A DNA stretch of 25,007 nt from JAYGED01 sp046582565 (GCA_046582565.1 JAYGED010000303.1:1-25007), one strand, 5' to 3'. Positions 1-10,285 are shown, counted from the first letter of the stretch. Notes: generated from the sequence alone by a model not told the origin. Numbers and translations: made by a program.

Positions 1-38
1 CAGCTTTCAGCTAAAAAATACTTCTTGGCTGAAAGCTG
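1..38. repeat. Inverted repeat flanking the heptamer array
   Basis: CAGCTTTCAGC at 1-11 is the exact reverse complement of GCTGAAAGCTG at 28-38, with a 16-base A/T-rich loop between them. Because the right arm lies in a tandem array, the left arm could pair with any of several registers. No U-tract follows on the plus strand. On the minus strand, downstream of the methylmalonyl-CoA mutase stop, the arm runs to the window edge, so a terminator role cannot be judged. The left arm may itself be the end of an oppositely oriented array outside the window. Confidence 0.7.
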
Positions 39-83
39 AAAGCTGAAAGCTGAAAGCTGAAAGCTGAAAGCTGAAAGCTGATA
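28..83. repeat. Tandem heptamer repeat, GCTGAAA x7 plus one variant
   Basis: Seven perfect copies of GCTGAAA occupy 28-76 and an eighth, GCTGATA, occupies 77-83. The unit is 7 bp, has no spacers and lies outside any credible gene, so this is a microsatellite-like array and not a CRISPR. From memory, GCTGAAA/GCTGATA arrays occur between genes in many unrelated environmental bacteria. That is recollection and was not searched. Confidence 0.9.
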
Positions 84-92
84 GCTCTTCTT

Positions 93-107
93 CTCTGTGC
101 CTCTGTG
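93..107. repeat. Direct repeat CTCTGTG-C-CTCTGTG
   Basis: Two copies of CTCTGTG separated by one base sit between the heptamer array and the stop codon of the mutase gene. The motif (reverse complement CACAGAG) resembles a short dispersed intergenic repeat I recall from many environmental genomes. Its position beside the GCTGAAA array suggests that both belong to one composite repeat element. Confidence 0.5.
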
Positions 108-114
108 GTTAAAC

Positions 115-2268
<2,154 letters not shown>

Positions 2269-2300
2269 CGAATGAATTCCATTTCGCACTTGCGAGATAG

Positions 2301-2329
2301 AGTATGCCGAACGATGCCAAAGCCGTCAA
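2301..2329 (-). promoter_or_regulatory. Sigma70-type promoter for scpA
   Basis: On the minus strand TTGACG (2324-2329) and CATACT (2301-2306) are separated by exactly 17 bp, matching the -35 and -10 consensus at 5/6 and 4/6 positions. The predicted start of transcription, near 2294, leaves a leader of about 26 nt before the ATG at 2268. The match is by eye only. Confidence 0.5.
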
Positions 2330-2355
2330 ATCGCTGATCTTTAAATAGACAGATT

Positions 2356-3216
2356 CTACCAGACAAATGCCGGGATGGCGGCCGTGGGGCGCACGCCGGC
2401 ATCTTGGCAGGCGGCTTCGAGGCGCTCGGGTTCAGGGGGTGTCATGCGGTCCGTGCCCCAGGCGTCGGCGAGCAGGCCGCCGGTGACCAGCAGGCTAGGG
2501 AGCCCGACGGTCTCGGCGCCGAGGATGTCGGTGGCGAGGCCGTCGCCGACCACCAGGATGCGGCCATGGTCGATCGTATCGAGATCCTCGAAACACAAGT
2601 CATAGACCCCGGCGTAAGGCTTGCCAATCCGATGCACCGTGCCGCCGAGGCTTTCATAGCTGGCGGCAAGGGCGCCGGCGCAGGGTTCGCGCTTGCCGTT
2701 ATGGATCACCGCGAGATCGGGATTGACGCAGACCATGGCCAGCCCGAGGACGACGGCGCGGCGCAAAATAGCATCTTCTTCGGCCACATTCAGGGTCCCG
2801 GTACAGAGCAGAAAGCCGGCCTCTTCCAGGTCTGCCACGGGGGCATAATCGAGGTCGTCGAGCAGGTCGCTGTCGGCCGCCTTGCCGATATGGAAGAAGC
2901 CTGTGCCGAGGGCTGCCGACCAGGGCTCGTCGCGGCGTTCGAGGGCCAGGCGGCCGGCTTCGCCCGAGGTGATGATGGCGCTGTAGCAATCCGCGCCAAT
3001 GGCCATCTCGTCGAGCCGCGCCGCGGCTCTATGGGCGCGCCGGGGGGCGTTCGACAGGATAATCACGCGTTTATGGGCCTCGCGCAGCCGCGCCAGGCAG
3101 TCGATCACGCCGGGGAATGGCGCCGCACCGTCATGCACCACGCCCCATAAATCGAGGATGAGGGCGTCATAATCGGGAGCGATGGCGGCCATGCCGCGAA
3201 CCACGGGTATTGTCAT
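2356..3216 (-). CDS. HAD-superfamily class IIA hydrolase, NagD-like (TIGR01459-type)
   Basis: A 286-residue soluble HAD phosphatase-like protein. Motif I is LILDLWGVVHDG (nucleophile Asp22), motif II is VIILSNAPR, and the C-terminal metal site is VVGDGLATDILGAETVG. The cap between motifs II and III places it in class IIA with NagD and p-nitrophenyl phosphatases. The usual acid/base Asp two residues after the nucleophile is Trp (Asp22-Leu-Trp24). I believe the DxWG form is characteristic of the TIGR01459 subfamily, whose substrate is unknown to me. The start is well supported: GGAGA lies 4 nt before the ATG. It lies between the mutase and the EAL-like gene on the same strand with 66-73 bp gaps, so operon membership is uncertain. 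Confidence 0.88.
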   Translation of the reverse strand: MTIPVVRGMAAIAPDYDALILDLWGVVHDGAAPFPGVIDCLARLREAHKRVIILSNAPRRAHRAAARLDEMAIGADCYSAIITSGEAGRLALERRDEPWSAALGTGFFHIGKAADSDLLDDLDYAPVADLEEAGFLLCTGTLNVAEEDAILRRAVVLGLAMVCVNPDLAVIHNGKREPCAGALAASYESLGGTVHRIGKPYAGVYDLCFEDLDTIDHGRILVVGDGLATDILGAETVGLPSLLVTGGLLADAWGTDRMTPPEPERLEAACQDAGVRPTAAIPAFVW

Positions 3217-3252
3217 TGGGTCTCCGGTGGAAAATCAAACTGCGATGCGGAA

Positions 3253-3285
3253 CCTTGTCGCATGGCGCACCCCACCGGGACAAGG
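3253..3285. repeat. Inverted repeat between EAL-like and HAD genes
   Basis: CCTTGTC (3253-3259) pairs perfectly with GACAAGG (3279-3285) across a 19-base loop. It lies just downstream of the stop codon of the EAL-like gene on the minus strand, where a terminator could sit, but no T-run follows directly, so factor-independent termination is doubtful. Confidence 0.4.
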
Positions 3286-3289
3286 GCTG

Positions 3290-4489
3290 CTAAATATCGC
3301 GGCTCAATCTGGGGGTTCCGAAGAGATAACCCTGGCCGTAATTGATGCCGTAATCGAGCAGGTCGACGAGCTGTTCTTCTTTCTCGATTTTCTCGACGAT
3401 CAGCTCAATACCGGCGCGCTCCAGGGCGTGCTTGATGCAATAGAACTGAAGCGCTTCGTCGCTGTTCTCGAGCGTATTGAGCGCCGTGGTGGCGCCGACC
3501 TTGACGAACGATACGCGGCGCGAAATCAATTCATCCACATCGAGATTGAGGTCCTCCACCCGGTCCACCGAGAAACGGAAACCGAGTTCGCCGAGCTGTC
3601 CGAGATTGCTCGTGATATAGCGGTCCTGGGCCAACAGATCCGCATGGCCGAACTCAAAGATGAGATTCTCCGCAAGCTCGGTATTGTCCTGCATGAACTC
3701 GATGAATTCAGGGAAGAAGGACGTATCCTCCAAGGTGTATTTCGAGATGTTGCAGAAGAACGCGAAATTCAGCTTGCGGCGCTGGCTCTTGCGTACGAGC
3801 TGGACACATCGGAACAGGAGATTGTTGTCGATCGCCGTGACCAGCTCGGCGCTTTCGGCGACGGCGATGTATTTCGAGGGCTCGAGCAGAGCGCCGTTGA
3901 CGTCGCGCAGGCGGCTGTAAGTCTCGTAATAGCTGGGTTTGCGCTGGGGCAGGCTGACCACAGGCTGGAGATAGACATCGACGCGGTTGCCGTCGAGCGC
4001 ATCGCGGATGGTGTCGAGCAGTTTCTCGCCTTCGAGATCCTCGGATACGGTCGGCGCCGCGACGGCATCCACCGCGAGTTTGAACGGTAGAGCTGCGTTG
4101 CCTTCGGGGTTTTCGGAAATCTGGCGCACCAGGGTTTCCAAAGTGCGGACTTCGGCGACGATGTCGCCATAGTGTTCCTGCGGGGCCTGTTTAATGGCCT
4201 TTTCGGTTGCAGTTGCCAGGAGGTTTATGTCGTCGCGGGAAGAGGCGACCTCTTCTTCGATGCGATGTTGGGCCTGTTCCACAGTCACCAGCGCCGAAAC
4301 CAGGGATTGATCGCGCCGGGACCGTGCGAAGCCTTGATGCAGCAATATTCCCAACAGCAAGATGCTGGCGCCGACCGCAATGGCCGCCGCTTGATCGGTC
4401 ACGACACCGCCGTGATGAACGCCAAATCCGACTATCACCGCCGTCGCTAAATACGACAGGGTGAAAATCCCATTGATGAGCAAATACAT
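3290..4489 (-). CDS. Membrane-anchored protein with degenerate EAL domain, TipF-like
   Basis: 399 residues. Two hydrophobic segments (about 4-24 and 34-51) are followed by a charged, probably coiled-coil stretch (60-120) and a C-terminal EAL fold (about 155-395). EAL landmarks are recognisable but altered: QPVVSL then Y-ETY-SR (189-191) replaces EAL, NIS (247-249) stands for NLS, SVDRVED (308-314) replaces the DDFGTG metal loop, and VEKIE (365-369) replaces AEGVE. GQGYLFGTP near the end is typical. Loss of the second-metal Asp pair argues against c-di-GMP hydrolysis. Two membrane segments, a coiled coil and a degenerate EAL domain is the architecture of Caulobacter TipF, a c-di-GMP-binding flagellar positioning factor, so a receptor role is my inference. 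Base composition looks somewhat less GC-rich than its neighbours. Confidence 0.85.
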   Translation of the reverse strand: MYLLINGIFTLSYLATAVIVGFGVHHGGVVTDQAAAIAVGASILLLGILLHQGFARSRRDQSLVSALVTVEQAQHRIEEEVASSRDDINLLATATEKAIKQAPQEHYGDIVAEVRTLETLVRQISENPEGNAALPFKLAVDAVAAPTVSEDLEGEKLLDTIRDALDGNRVDVYLQPVVSLPQRKPSYYETYSRLRDVNGALLEPSKYIAVAESAELVTAIDNNLLFRCVQLVRKSQRRKLNFAFFCNISKYTLEDTSFFPEFIEFMQDNTELAENLIFEFGHADLLAQDRYITSNLGQLGELGFRFSVDRVEDLNLDVDELISRRVSFVKVGATTALNTLENSDEALQFYCIKHALERAGIELIVEKIEKEEQLVDLLDYGINYGQGYLFGTPRLSRDI

Positions 4490-4565
4490 ATACAGCCCGA
4501 TTGCTTGAACTTGCCGGCTATCATGGTCGCGAAGTCTTGAAATAAGGTTAACGGTTCGTTGCTAA

Positions 4566-5630
4566 TCAGCCGTTATCCGCCCCTACGGCATCGGCGAGAT
4601 GGGTATAGCCGTCGCCGGCCAGCGCCTCAGCGAGATCGGCCTTGATGCGGTCGATGAGTCCGGGGCCTTCATAGATCAAAGCGGTGTAGAGCTGCACCAG
4701 AGACGCCCCGGCCTTGATTTTGGCGTAGGCGTCGGCGCCCGAGGCCACGCCGCCGACGCCGATCAGCGGTATACGGCCTTCGGTTACCTGGAACATGGCC
4801 GCCAGCAGGGCGGTCGACCGATCGAACAGGGGGGCACCGCTCAGGCCCCCGCTTTCATCGCCATGGAGGCTTTCGAGGTCTTTCGGGCGGGCGGTCGTGG
4901 TGTTGCTGATAATCAGCCCGTCGACGGCCTGCTGCAAGGCAACCACGGCGATATCGGCGATGCCGTCCTCGTCGAGATCGGGGGCAATCTTGATCAGCAG
5001 GGGCAGGGGACGCCGATCCTCGGCTGTGAGGCGGGATCGGCGTTCCATGAGCGTCTCGACCAGCGCCGAGAGCGCATCCCGCGCCTGGAATTCACGCAGT
5101 CCCGGCGTGTTGGGCGAAGAGACGTTGATGACGATATAGGCGGCATGGTCGTGCAACGCCTCAAGCCCGGCGACGTAATCGGCGATCGGATCGGCGCTCT
5201 CCTTGTTGACCCCGATATTGACGCCGACAATCGCTTTCCTCTGTTTGCCCGTGAGCCGCCCCTTGAACGCCTCAAGGCCGCCGGAGTTGAAGCCCAGGCG
5301 ATTGATCAGGGCCTGGTCTTCGGTCAGGCGGAACAGCCTGGGTTTCGGGTTTCCGGCTTGCGGGAGGGGGGTCACGGTGCCGGCCTCGACAAAGTCAAAT
5401 CCCATGGCGAGCAGGCCGTCGATGGCCTCGGCATCCTTGTCAAAGCCGGCGGCGAGGCCGATCGGGCTCATGAAATCATGCCCCCAGAGCCGGGTTTTGA
5501 GCAGGGCGAAATCACGCCGCTTCGGGAGCGGCACGAACCCCGCGGCCAGAGCGCGAACCGCCAGGCGATGGGCGGCTTCGGGCGGCAACAGGCGCAGCCC
5601 TCGGCCGGCGGCGTCATACCAGCCGGTCAT
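4566..5630 (-). CDS. pyrD: Dihydroorotate dehydrogenase (quinone), class 2
   Basis: Oxidises dihydroorotate to orotate with FMN and passes electrons to membrane quinone, the fourth step of pyrimidine synthesis. The 354-residue protein has the amphipathic N-terminal helices of class 2 enzymes (GLRLLPPEAAHRLAVRAL), the FMN-barrel start SPIGLAAGFDKDAEAID, GVNIGVNKES, the catalytic-serine segment INVSSPNTPGLREF, and the C-terminal phosphate site IGVGGVASGADAYAKI then QLYTALIYEGP. A TTG at 5672 would add 14 residues with no similarity to the family. I chose the ATG at 5630, although neither start has a clear Shine-Dalgarno. It lies divergent to the protease gene at 5742 and 76 bp upstream of the EAL-like gene. 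Confidence 0.95.
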   Translation of the reverse strand: MTGWYDAAGRGLRLLPPEAAHRLAVRALAAGFVPLPKRRDFALLKTRLWGHDFMSPIGLAAGFDKDAEAIDGLLAMGFDFVEAGTVTPLPQAGNPKPRLFRLTEDQALINRLGFNSGGLEAFKGRLTGKQRKAIVGVNIGVNKESADPIADYVAGLEALHDHAAYIVINVSSPNTPGLREFQARDALSALVETLMERRSRLTAEDRRPLPLLIKIAPDLDEDGIADIAVVALQQAVDGLIISNTTTARPKDLESLHGDESGGLSGAPLFDRSTALLAAMFQVTEGRIPLIGVGGVASGADAYAKIKAGASLVQLYTALIYEGPGLIDRIKADLAEALAGDGYTHLADAVGADNG

Positions 5631-5729
5631 CGGATTTGTCGCGCAGCGGGGAATTGGCTCATGGCGCGCCAACCTAATCTATTGCCCCGAAGTTGAAAAG
5701 CGACCCTGGGCCGGCTCCCGCGCCTGGTC

Positions 5730-5735
5730 CATAAT
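5730..5735 (+). promoter_or_regulatory. Possible -10 box giving a leaderless protease mRNA
   Basis: CATAAT matches the -10 consensus at 5/6 positions and lies only 6 nt before the ATG at 5742, so transcription would begin at or next to the start codon. No Shine-Dalgarno precedes the ATG, which fits a leaderless transcript. The region 17 bp upstream (TGGGCC) is a poor -35. Confidence 0.3.
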
Positions 5736-5741
5736 CACCCT

Positions 5742-7007
5742 ATGAACTATCGCCAGATTATCCTCGCGGTTTTGCTCTTCGCCCCGGTGTCAGCGGGGGC
5801 GGAACCTGTGGCGGCGCTTCTTAAGAAGGCCGTGGCCCTGGTCTGTGTCGAGCCGCCCCTGGCCGCCGACGCCATGGCTCAGGCACTCTCGAAGGACGCG
5901 CGGGCAGCGAGTGATGAGCCGCTCACCATGGGAGAGCAGAAATTCGGCTGGCGCCGGCAAATTATCCTGGGCGGGGGCCGGCGGCTGGATATTACGCGCC
6001 TCGAGCCGTGGGGCGTGCTGCGCCGCATCGAGATCCAATACCGGACCGGTGAGCGCCCCGAGATCATGGTCATCGCCGATGGCGATTGCGCCATCACGGC
6101 GGCCCGCCGGCTGCGCTATGGCGCCGACGGCCGGGCCGAGTCCATCGAGATGCTGGGCCCCGACCTGACCCCCACGGGCGACAGCGAGCCGCTTAACCCA
6201 GCGGTGCCTCCCGCCGATGACCCGGGCGGGATCACCGTGGCTCTGATCGATTCCGGGGTCAATTACCTGTTGCCCGAAATCAACCGCCGCCTGGCGCGCG
6301 ATGGCGCTGGAAAGCTGCTCGGCTATGACTATTGGGACATGGATGATCGCCCCTACGACGCCAATCCGGCGCGCTCGCCGTTCTTCCCCCAGCGCCACGG
6401 CACCCGGGTCGCCAGCGTCATTCTGGCCGAGGCCAGGGCGACGCGGCTGATCCCCTATCGCTATCCCCGGCCCGATCTTTCGCGTCTGAAGGCCCTGGTT
6501 GGCGATGCGGTGGCCCACGGCGCGCGCATCGTCAATCTCGCCATGGGCAGCAATAAATCCGAGCCCTGGCGGGCCTTCGCAGAGGCGATGGCGGAAAACC
6601 CGGATGTCTTGTTTGTGGTGTCGGCGGGCAATGACGGCCGCGACCTCGACCGCCGGCCGGTCTATCCGGCGGCGTTCCGGGCCGACAATATGCTGGTGAT
6701 AACCTCGGCAGACGGCTTCGGCGATCCGGCGCGCGGATCGAACTGGGGCCGCGCGACAGTCGATCTCCTGGTCCCCGGCGAGCGGGTGCCAGTGATCGAC
6801 TTTTTCGGCCAGGCCGCGTTTGCCTCGGGCGCGAGTTTCGCGGCGCCGCGCGTTACCGCCCTGGCGGTGCGCCTGCTTGAAGCCAACCCGCTCTGGACCG
6901 CGCCCGACCTCAAGGCGGCGATCATCGCCCGTGCCCGCCTGGTCGACGGCGCCGGACGCCTGACATCGCGCTACGGATTTCTCGACCTCGACGCGCTACC
7001 CCAGTAA
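5742..7007 (+). CDS. Secreted S8 (subtilisin-like) serine peptidase
   Basis: A 421-residue exported protease. An N-terminal signal peptide (MNYRQIILAVLLFAPVSAGA, probable cleavage before EPV) precedes a prodomain-like stretch of about 130 residues, then the subtilase domain from about 160. The catalytic triad is visible: Asp170 in ALIDSGVN, His219 in RHGTRVASV and Ser365 in SGASFAAPRV, with oxyanion Asn297 in VSAGNDG. It should act in the periplasm or outside the cell; no membrane anchor or cell-wall motif follows. It begins the plus-strand run with the aminotransferase (9-nt gap), but nothing links the two functionally. Its substrate is unknown. Confidence 0.92.
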   Translation: MNYRQIILAVLLFAPVSAGAEPVAALLKKAVALVCVEPPLAADAMAQALSKDARAASDEPLTMGEQKFGWRRQIILGGGRRLDITRLEPWGVLRRIEIQYRTGERPEIMVIADGDCAITAARRLRYGADGRAESIEMLGPDLTPTGDSEPLNPAVPPADDPGGITVALIDSGVNYLLPEINRRLARDGAGKLLGYDYWDMDDRPYDANPARSPFFPQRHGTRVASVILAEARATRLIPYRYPRPDLSRLKALVGDAVAHGARIVNLAMGSNKSEPWRAFAEAMAENPDVLFVVSAGNDGRDLDRRPVYPAAFRADNMLVITSADGFGDPARGSNWGRATVDLLVPGERVPVIDFFGQAAFASGASFAAPRVTALAVRLLEANPLWTAPDLKAAIIARARLVDGAGRLTSRYGFLDLDALPQ

Positions 7008-7016
7008 GCTCTCCCC

Positions 7017-7874
7017 ATGAAACAGATTAATTATATTGACGGCGAATGGATCGAGGGCAATCCGGCGGTGCTCGGGCCGCATGACCAGGCTTTTTGGTTC
7101 GCCACTCAAATATTCGATGGCGCGCGCGCCTTCGAGGGCGTCGCCCCGGATCTCGACCGTCATGTGGAACGGGCCTTCAATTCGGCGCGTCATATGGGCT
7201 ATGAGCCCAACATGAACGAGGACGAAGTCATCGATATAGCGCTGCAGGCCTGCGCTAAATTTCCCGCCGGTTCCGACCTCTATGTTCGGCCGATCTTCTA
7301 TCCCGCGGCCGGGTTCCTTTATCCCGATAAGAACTCGACGCGCTTCATCATGGCGGTCCATGAGGAGCCGCTGCCCGACGGAAGCGGCTTTTCCGTCTGC
7401 CTGTCGAGCTATCGCCGCCCGGCGCCGGATTCAGCGCCGACCCTGGCCAAGGCCTCGGCGCTCTATCCGACCACCGGCATGGCCGTCAAGGAAGCCGTCG
7501 ACAAAGGCTTCGACAACGCGGTGATGCTCGATCATGAGAACAATGTCGCCGAGTTCGGCACGTCGAATTTGTGGATCGTCAAGGGCGGTGTCGCCCAGAC
7601 GCCGGTGTGGAACGGCTGCTTCCTCAACGGCATCACCCGCCAGCGCGTTTTGTCGCTGCTCAATGACGACGGCATCGAGGCAATTGAGCGGACCCTCACA
7701 TGGGATGACGTGAAGGACGCCGACGAGATTTTCTCGACCGGCAATTTCGCCAAGGTCAAGCCGGTCAATAAGATCGAAGATCGCGAACTCCAGCCCGGCC
7801 CGGTGGCGAGCCGCGCCCGCGAACTCTATTGGGACTTCGCCCGTAAATCCAAATTCAAAGTGCTTGCATCATAA
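7017..7874 (+). CDS. ilvE: Branched-chain amino acid aminotransferase (class IV, PLP)
   Basis: A 285-residue fold-type IV PLP aminotransferase that should transfer amino groups between glutamate and branched-chain 2-oxo acids in the cytoplasm. Visible features are the N-terminal YIDGEW...DQAFWFATQIFDGARAFEG, the probable PLP-lysine Lys145 in LAKASALYPTTG, and the cofactor-binding run AVMLDHENNVAEFGTSNLW containing Glu179, followed by NGITRQRVLSLL. The length is a little shorter than E. coli IlvE (309). It is a less typical member, so a D-amino acid or aminodeoxychorismate-lyase-like specificity is not excluded. It sits 9 nt after the protease gene and 9 nt before the permease, with no strong Shine-Dalgarno. 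Confidence 0.82.
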   Translation: MKQINYIDGEWIEGNPAVLGPHDQAFWFATQIFDGARAFEGVAPDLDRHVERAFNSARHMGYEPNMNEDEVIDIALQACAKFPAGSDLYVRPIFYPAAGFLYPDKNSTRFIMAVHEEPLPDGSGFSVCLSSYRRPAPDSAPTLAKASALYPTTGMAVKEAVDKGFDNAVMLDHENNVAEFGTSNLWIVKGGVAQTPVWNGCFLNGITRQRVLSLLNDDGIEAIERTLTWDDVKDADEIFSTGNFAKVKPVNKIEDRELQPGPVASRARELYWDFARKSKFKVLAS

Positions 7875-7883
7875 CGAGTCTCC

Positions 7884-8618
7884 ATGTGGAGCGCTGAGAC
7901 CGCCGCCGTCGTCGCCCTGACCTTTCTGGTGGCGGGCTTCGTCAAGGGCGTGGTCGGGCTCGGCCTGCCGACGATCTCTCTCGCCGCGCTGACCGCGACC
8001 CTGGGGCTGCATCCGGCCATGGCTCTGGTGCTGGCGCCGTCCCTGGTCACCAATGTCATGCAGGCCACCAGCGGCGGCCATGGCAGGGCGGTGGTGCGGC
8101 GCCTGTGGCCCTATCTTGCCGCCGCGGCGCTGGGCATCTGGATCGGGGTGCAAATCCTGGTGGTGACCGACGCGGCCCTGTTATCCAAGCTGCTCGGCGC
8201 GATGATCGCTCTCTATAGCCTGCTCAGTCTGGCCCGTTTCACGCCGTCCGTTCCGCCCTCGATCGAGGCCTGGATTGCCCCACCGCTTGGCCTGTTGAAC
8301 GGCGTGCTGACCGGTTTGACCGGCGCCTTCGTGGTGCCTTCCGTGTTCTATCTCCAGGCCCTCGGCATGGCCCGCGCCGAGCTGGTTCAGGCGATGGGGA
8401 CCATGTTCCTGTTCTCGACGATCTGCATGACTCTGGCCCTGGGCGCGGAGAATTTCATCACCGTCGACCTCGGCCTGCTGTCGGCGGCCGCCGTGGTGCC
8501 CGCCATGGGCGGCATGATGGTCGGCCGGCGCTTAAGCCGGCAATTGTCCGAGGAAATGTTCAAGAAACTACTGTTCGCTGCCCTGCTGGCCCTTGGGCTG
8601 TATATTCTGGTGCGCTGA
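7884..8618 (+). CDS. TSUP (TauE/SafE) family membrane permease
   Basis: A 244-residue inner-membrane protein consisting almost entirely of hydrophobic helices (seven or eight). It has the family's duplicated layout: an early LVAGFVKGVVGLGLPTISL segment and a second-half LGLLNGVLTGLTGAFVVPS segment. TSUP proteins export sulfite, sulfoacetate and related small organic anions, but the substrate here cannot be read from the sequence. It follows the aminotransferase by 9 nt. Its TGA (8616-8618) directly abuts the stop codon of the opposing lysyl-tRNA synthetase gene, leaving no room for a conventional terminator between the two convergent genes. Confidence 0.88.
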   Translation: MWSAETAAVVALTFLVAGFVKGVVGLGLPTISLAALTATLGLHPAMALVLAPSLVTNVMQATSGGHGRAVVRRLWPYLAAAALGIWIGVQILVVTDAALLSKLLGAMIALYSLLSLARFTPSVPPSIEAWIAPPLGLLNGVLTGLTGAFVVPSVFYLQALGMARAELVQAMGTMFLFSTICMTLALGAENFITVDLGLLSAAAVVPAMGGMMVGRRLSRQLSEEMFKKLLFAALLALGLYILVR

Positions 8619-10193
8619 CTACTCTATCGCCTCTCCGGCGAGTACCTTGCCAATCAGGGCGATGGTTTCGGCGCGGCCGTAGAGGGCGATAAAGGAGCCC
8701 ATGCGCGGGCCCGTGCTTTGCCCGAGCAGGGTTTCATACATCGCCTTGAACCAGTCGCGCAGGGGATCGAAGCTGTGGCGCTTGCCGATCTCATAGACCT
8801 CGAACTGGATCGCCTCGGCGTCGTCGGCCAGGGTGGCCAGGGCCGCCGCCAGGTCTTCCAGGGCGGCGCGCTCGCGTTCGTCCGGCGCCCGGTGCTGCTT
8901 CTCGGGCTTGACGAAATTGACATAGTAATTGACCGCATACTGCGCCAGGGCGTCGAGCATGGGCGCGTTGTCAGGCGTCGCATCAGGCACATAGCGCGAG
9001 ATAAAGCCCCACAGGGAGGCGGCATCTTCGGCGTTGCAGACGCTCGCCAGATTGAGCAGAACGGCGAAACCGAGAGGCTGGCTGACAGCAGGCGGCGAGC
9101 CTGCGTGGAGATGCCAGACGGGATTCTTGAAACGCTCCTCAGGCGTCTGCTCGGGGAACTTCCCGAGCCAGGTGGCATAGTCGTCGACGGCGCGCGGGAT
9201 GATGTCGAAATAGAGCCGCTTAGCCTTCCTCGGCGCGTTGTACATGAACAGCGACAGGCTCTCGGGCGTGCCGTAGCGCAGCCATTCGTCGATGGTCAGG
9301 CCGTTGCCCTTGGATTTCGAAATTTTCTGGCCCTGCTCGTCGAGGAACAGCTCGTAATTGAAGCCCTCCGGCGGTGTTGCGCCGAGGATGCGGCAGATTT
9401 TCCCGGAAAGCCGCACGGAATCGATCAGGTCCTTGCCCGACATCTCGTAATCCACATCGAGCGCCGCCCAGCGCATGGCCCAATCAGTCTTCCAGCCGAG
9501 CTTGCATTGACCGCCGGTGACCGGAACTTCCGTTTTGGTTCCGTCCTCGTCCTCGAAACTCACCGTGCCGGCGTCGGCGTCGTGGGCGATGATCGGCACC
9601 TGGAGAACCCGCCCGGTCTTGGGGCTTAAGGGGAGAATCGGGCTGAAGCTTGCCTGCCTCTCCGCCCCCAGGGTCGGCAGCATCACCGCCATGATCTCAT
9701 CGTAATGGGCGAGCACGGATCGCAAGGCATCGTCGAACAGGCCGCTTGCATAGCACTCGCTCGAGCTCTTGAAGTTGTAGTCGAAGCCGAAGCGGTCGAG
9801 AAACGCCTGCAAACGCTTGTTGTTGTGCTGGCCGAAACTCTCGTCGGTGCCGAAAGGGTCGGGAATTTTGGTCAGCGGCAGGCCGAGATGAGCGTTCAGC
9901 ATCTCCTGGTTGGGCAGGTTCGGCGGCACCTTGCGCAAGCCGTCCATATCGTCGGAGAAGGCAAACAACTTGGTTGGTATGTCGGACAATAGAGAGTATG
10001 CGTGACGCACCATACTGGTGCGCGCGACCTCGGCGAAGGTGCCGATATGGGGCAACCCGCTCGGCCCATAGCCGGTCTCAAGCAGCACATAGCCCTTGGC
10101 CGGGGCCTGGTCTCCGGTACGCTCGAGAATTTTGCGCGCTTCCTGAAACGGCCAGGCGGTGGATGTTTGGGCGAGTTCGCGGTCGCTGGTCAT
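8619..10193 (-). CDS. lysS: Lysyl-tRNA synthetase, class I
   Basis: Charges tRNA-Lys with lysine. The 524-residue protein is a class I (archaeal-type) LysRS, as is usual in alphaproteobacteria, and is unrelated to E. coli LysS. It carries the HIGH-equivalent PSGLPHIGTF near residue 45, the KMSKS-equivalent KISKSKGNG near residue 290, and the class I signature WPFQEA at the N-terminus. The C-terminal helical anticodon-binding part is complete. A TTG at 10208 would add five residues, but the ATG at 10193 better fits the putative promoter at 10223-10251 and a normal N-terminus. It is divergent from the GFA gene and converges stop-to-stop with the TSUP gene. Confidence 0.95.
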   Translation of the reverse strand: MTSDRELAQTSTAWPFQEARKILERTGDQAPAKGYVLLETGYGPSGLPHIGTFAEVARTSMVRHAYSLLSDIPTKLFAFSDDMDGLRKVPPNLPNQEMLNAHLGLPLTKIPDPFGTDESFGQHNNKRLQAFLDRFGFDYNFKSSSECYASGLFDDALRSVLAHYDEIMAVMLPTLGAERQASFSPILPLSPKTGRVLQVPIIAHDADAGTVSFEDEDGTKTEVPVTGGQCKLGWKTDWAMRWAALDVDYEMSGKDLIDSVRLSGKICRILGATPPEGFNYELFLDEQGQKISKSKGNGLTIDEWLRYGTPESLSLFMYNAPRKAKRLYFDIIPRAVDDYATWLGKFPEQTPEERFKNPVWHLHAGSPPAVSQPLGFAVLLNLASVCNAEDAASLWGFISRYVPDATPDNAPMLDALAQYAVNYYVNFVKPEKQHRAPDERERAALEDLAAALATLADDAEAIQFEVYEIGKRHSFDPLRDWFKAMYETLLGQSTGPRMGSFIALYGRAETIALIGKVLAGEAIE

Positions 10194-10222
10194 GGTCTTT
10201 GCTTTCAATAAAATCGCGCCGC

Positions 10223-10251
10223 ATATTGCTCTAGGCAGGGTTAGCGGTCAA
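10223..10251 (-). promoter_or_regulatory. Putative promoter for lysS
   Basis: On the minus strand TTGACC (10246-10251) is followed after 17 bp by CAATAT (10223-10228), about 30 nt before the ATG at 10193. The -35 is good and the -10 is weak (3/6). Confidence 0.35.
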
Positions 10252-10285
10252 ACTGATCCAAATCGTGAACAAATGAAAGCCCAGT

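Noticed and set aside
28..83. CRISPR-like array
   Set aside because: The unit is a 7-bp tandem repeat with no spacers and no cas genes nearby.
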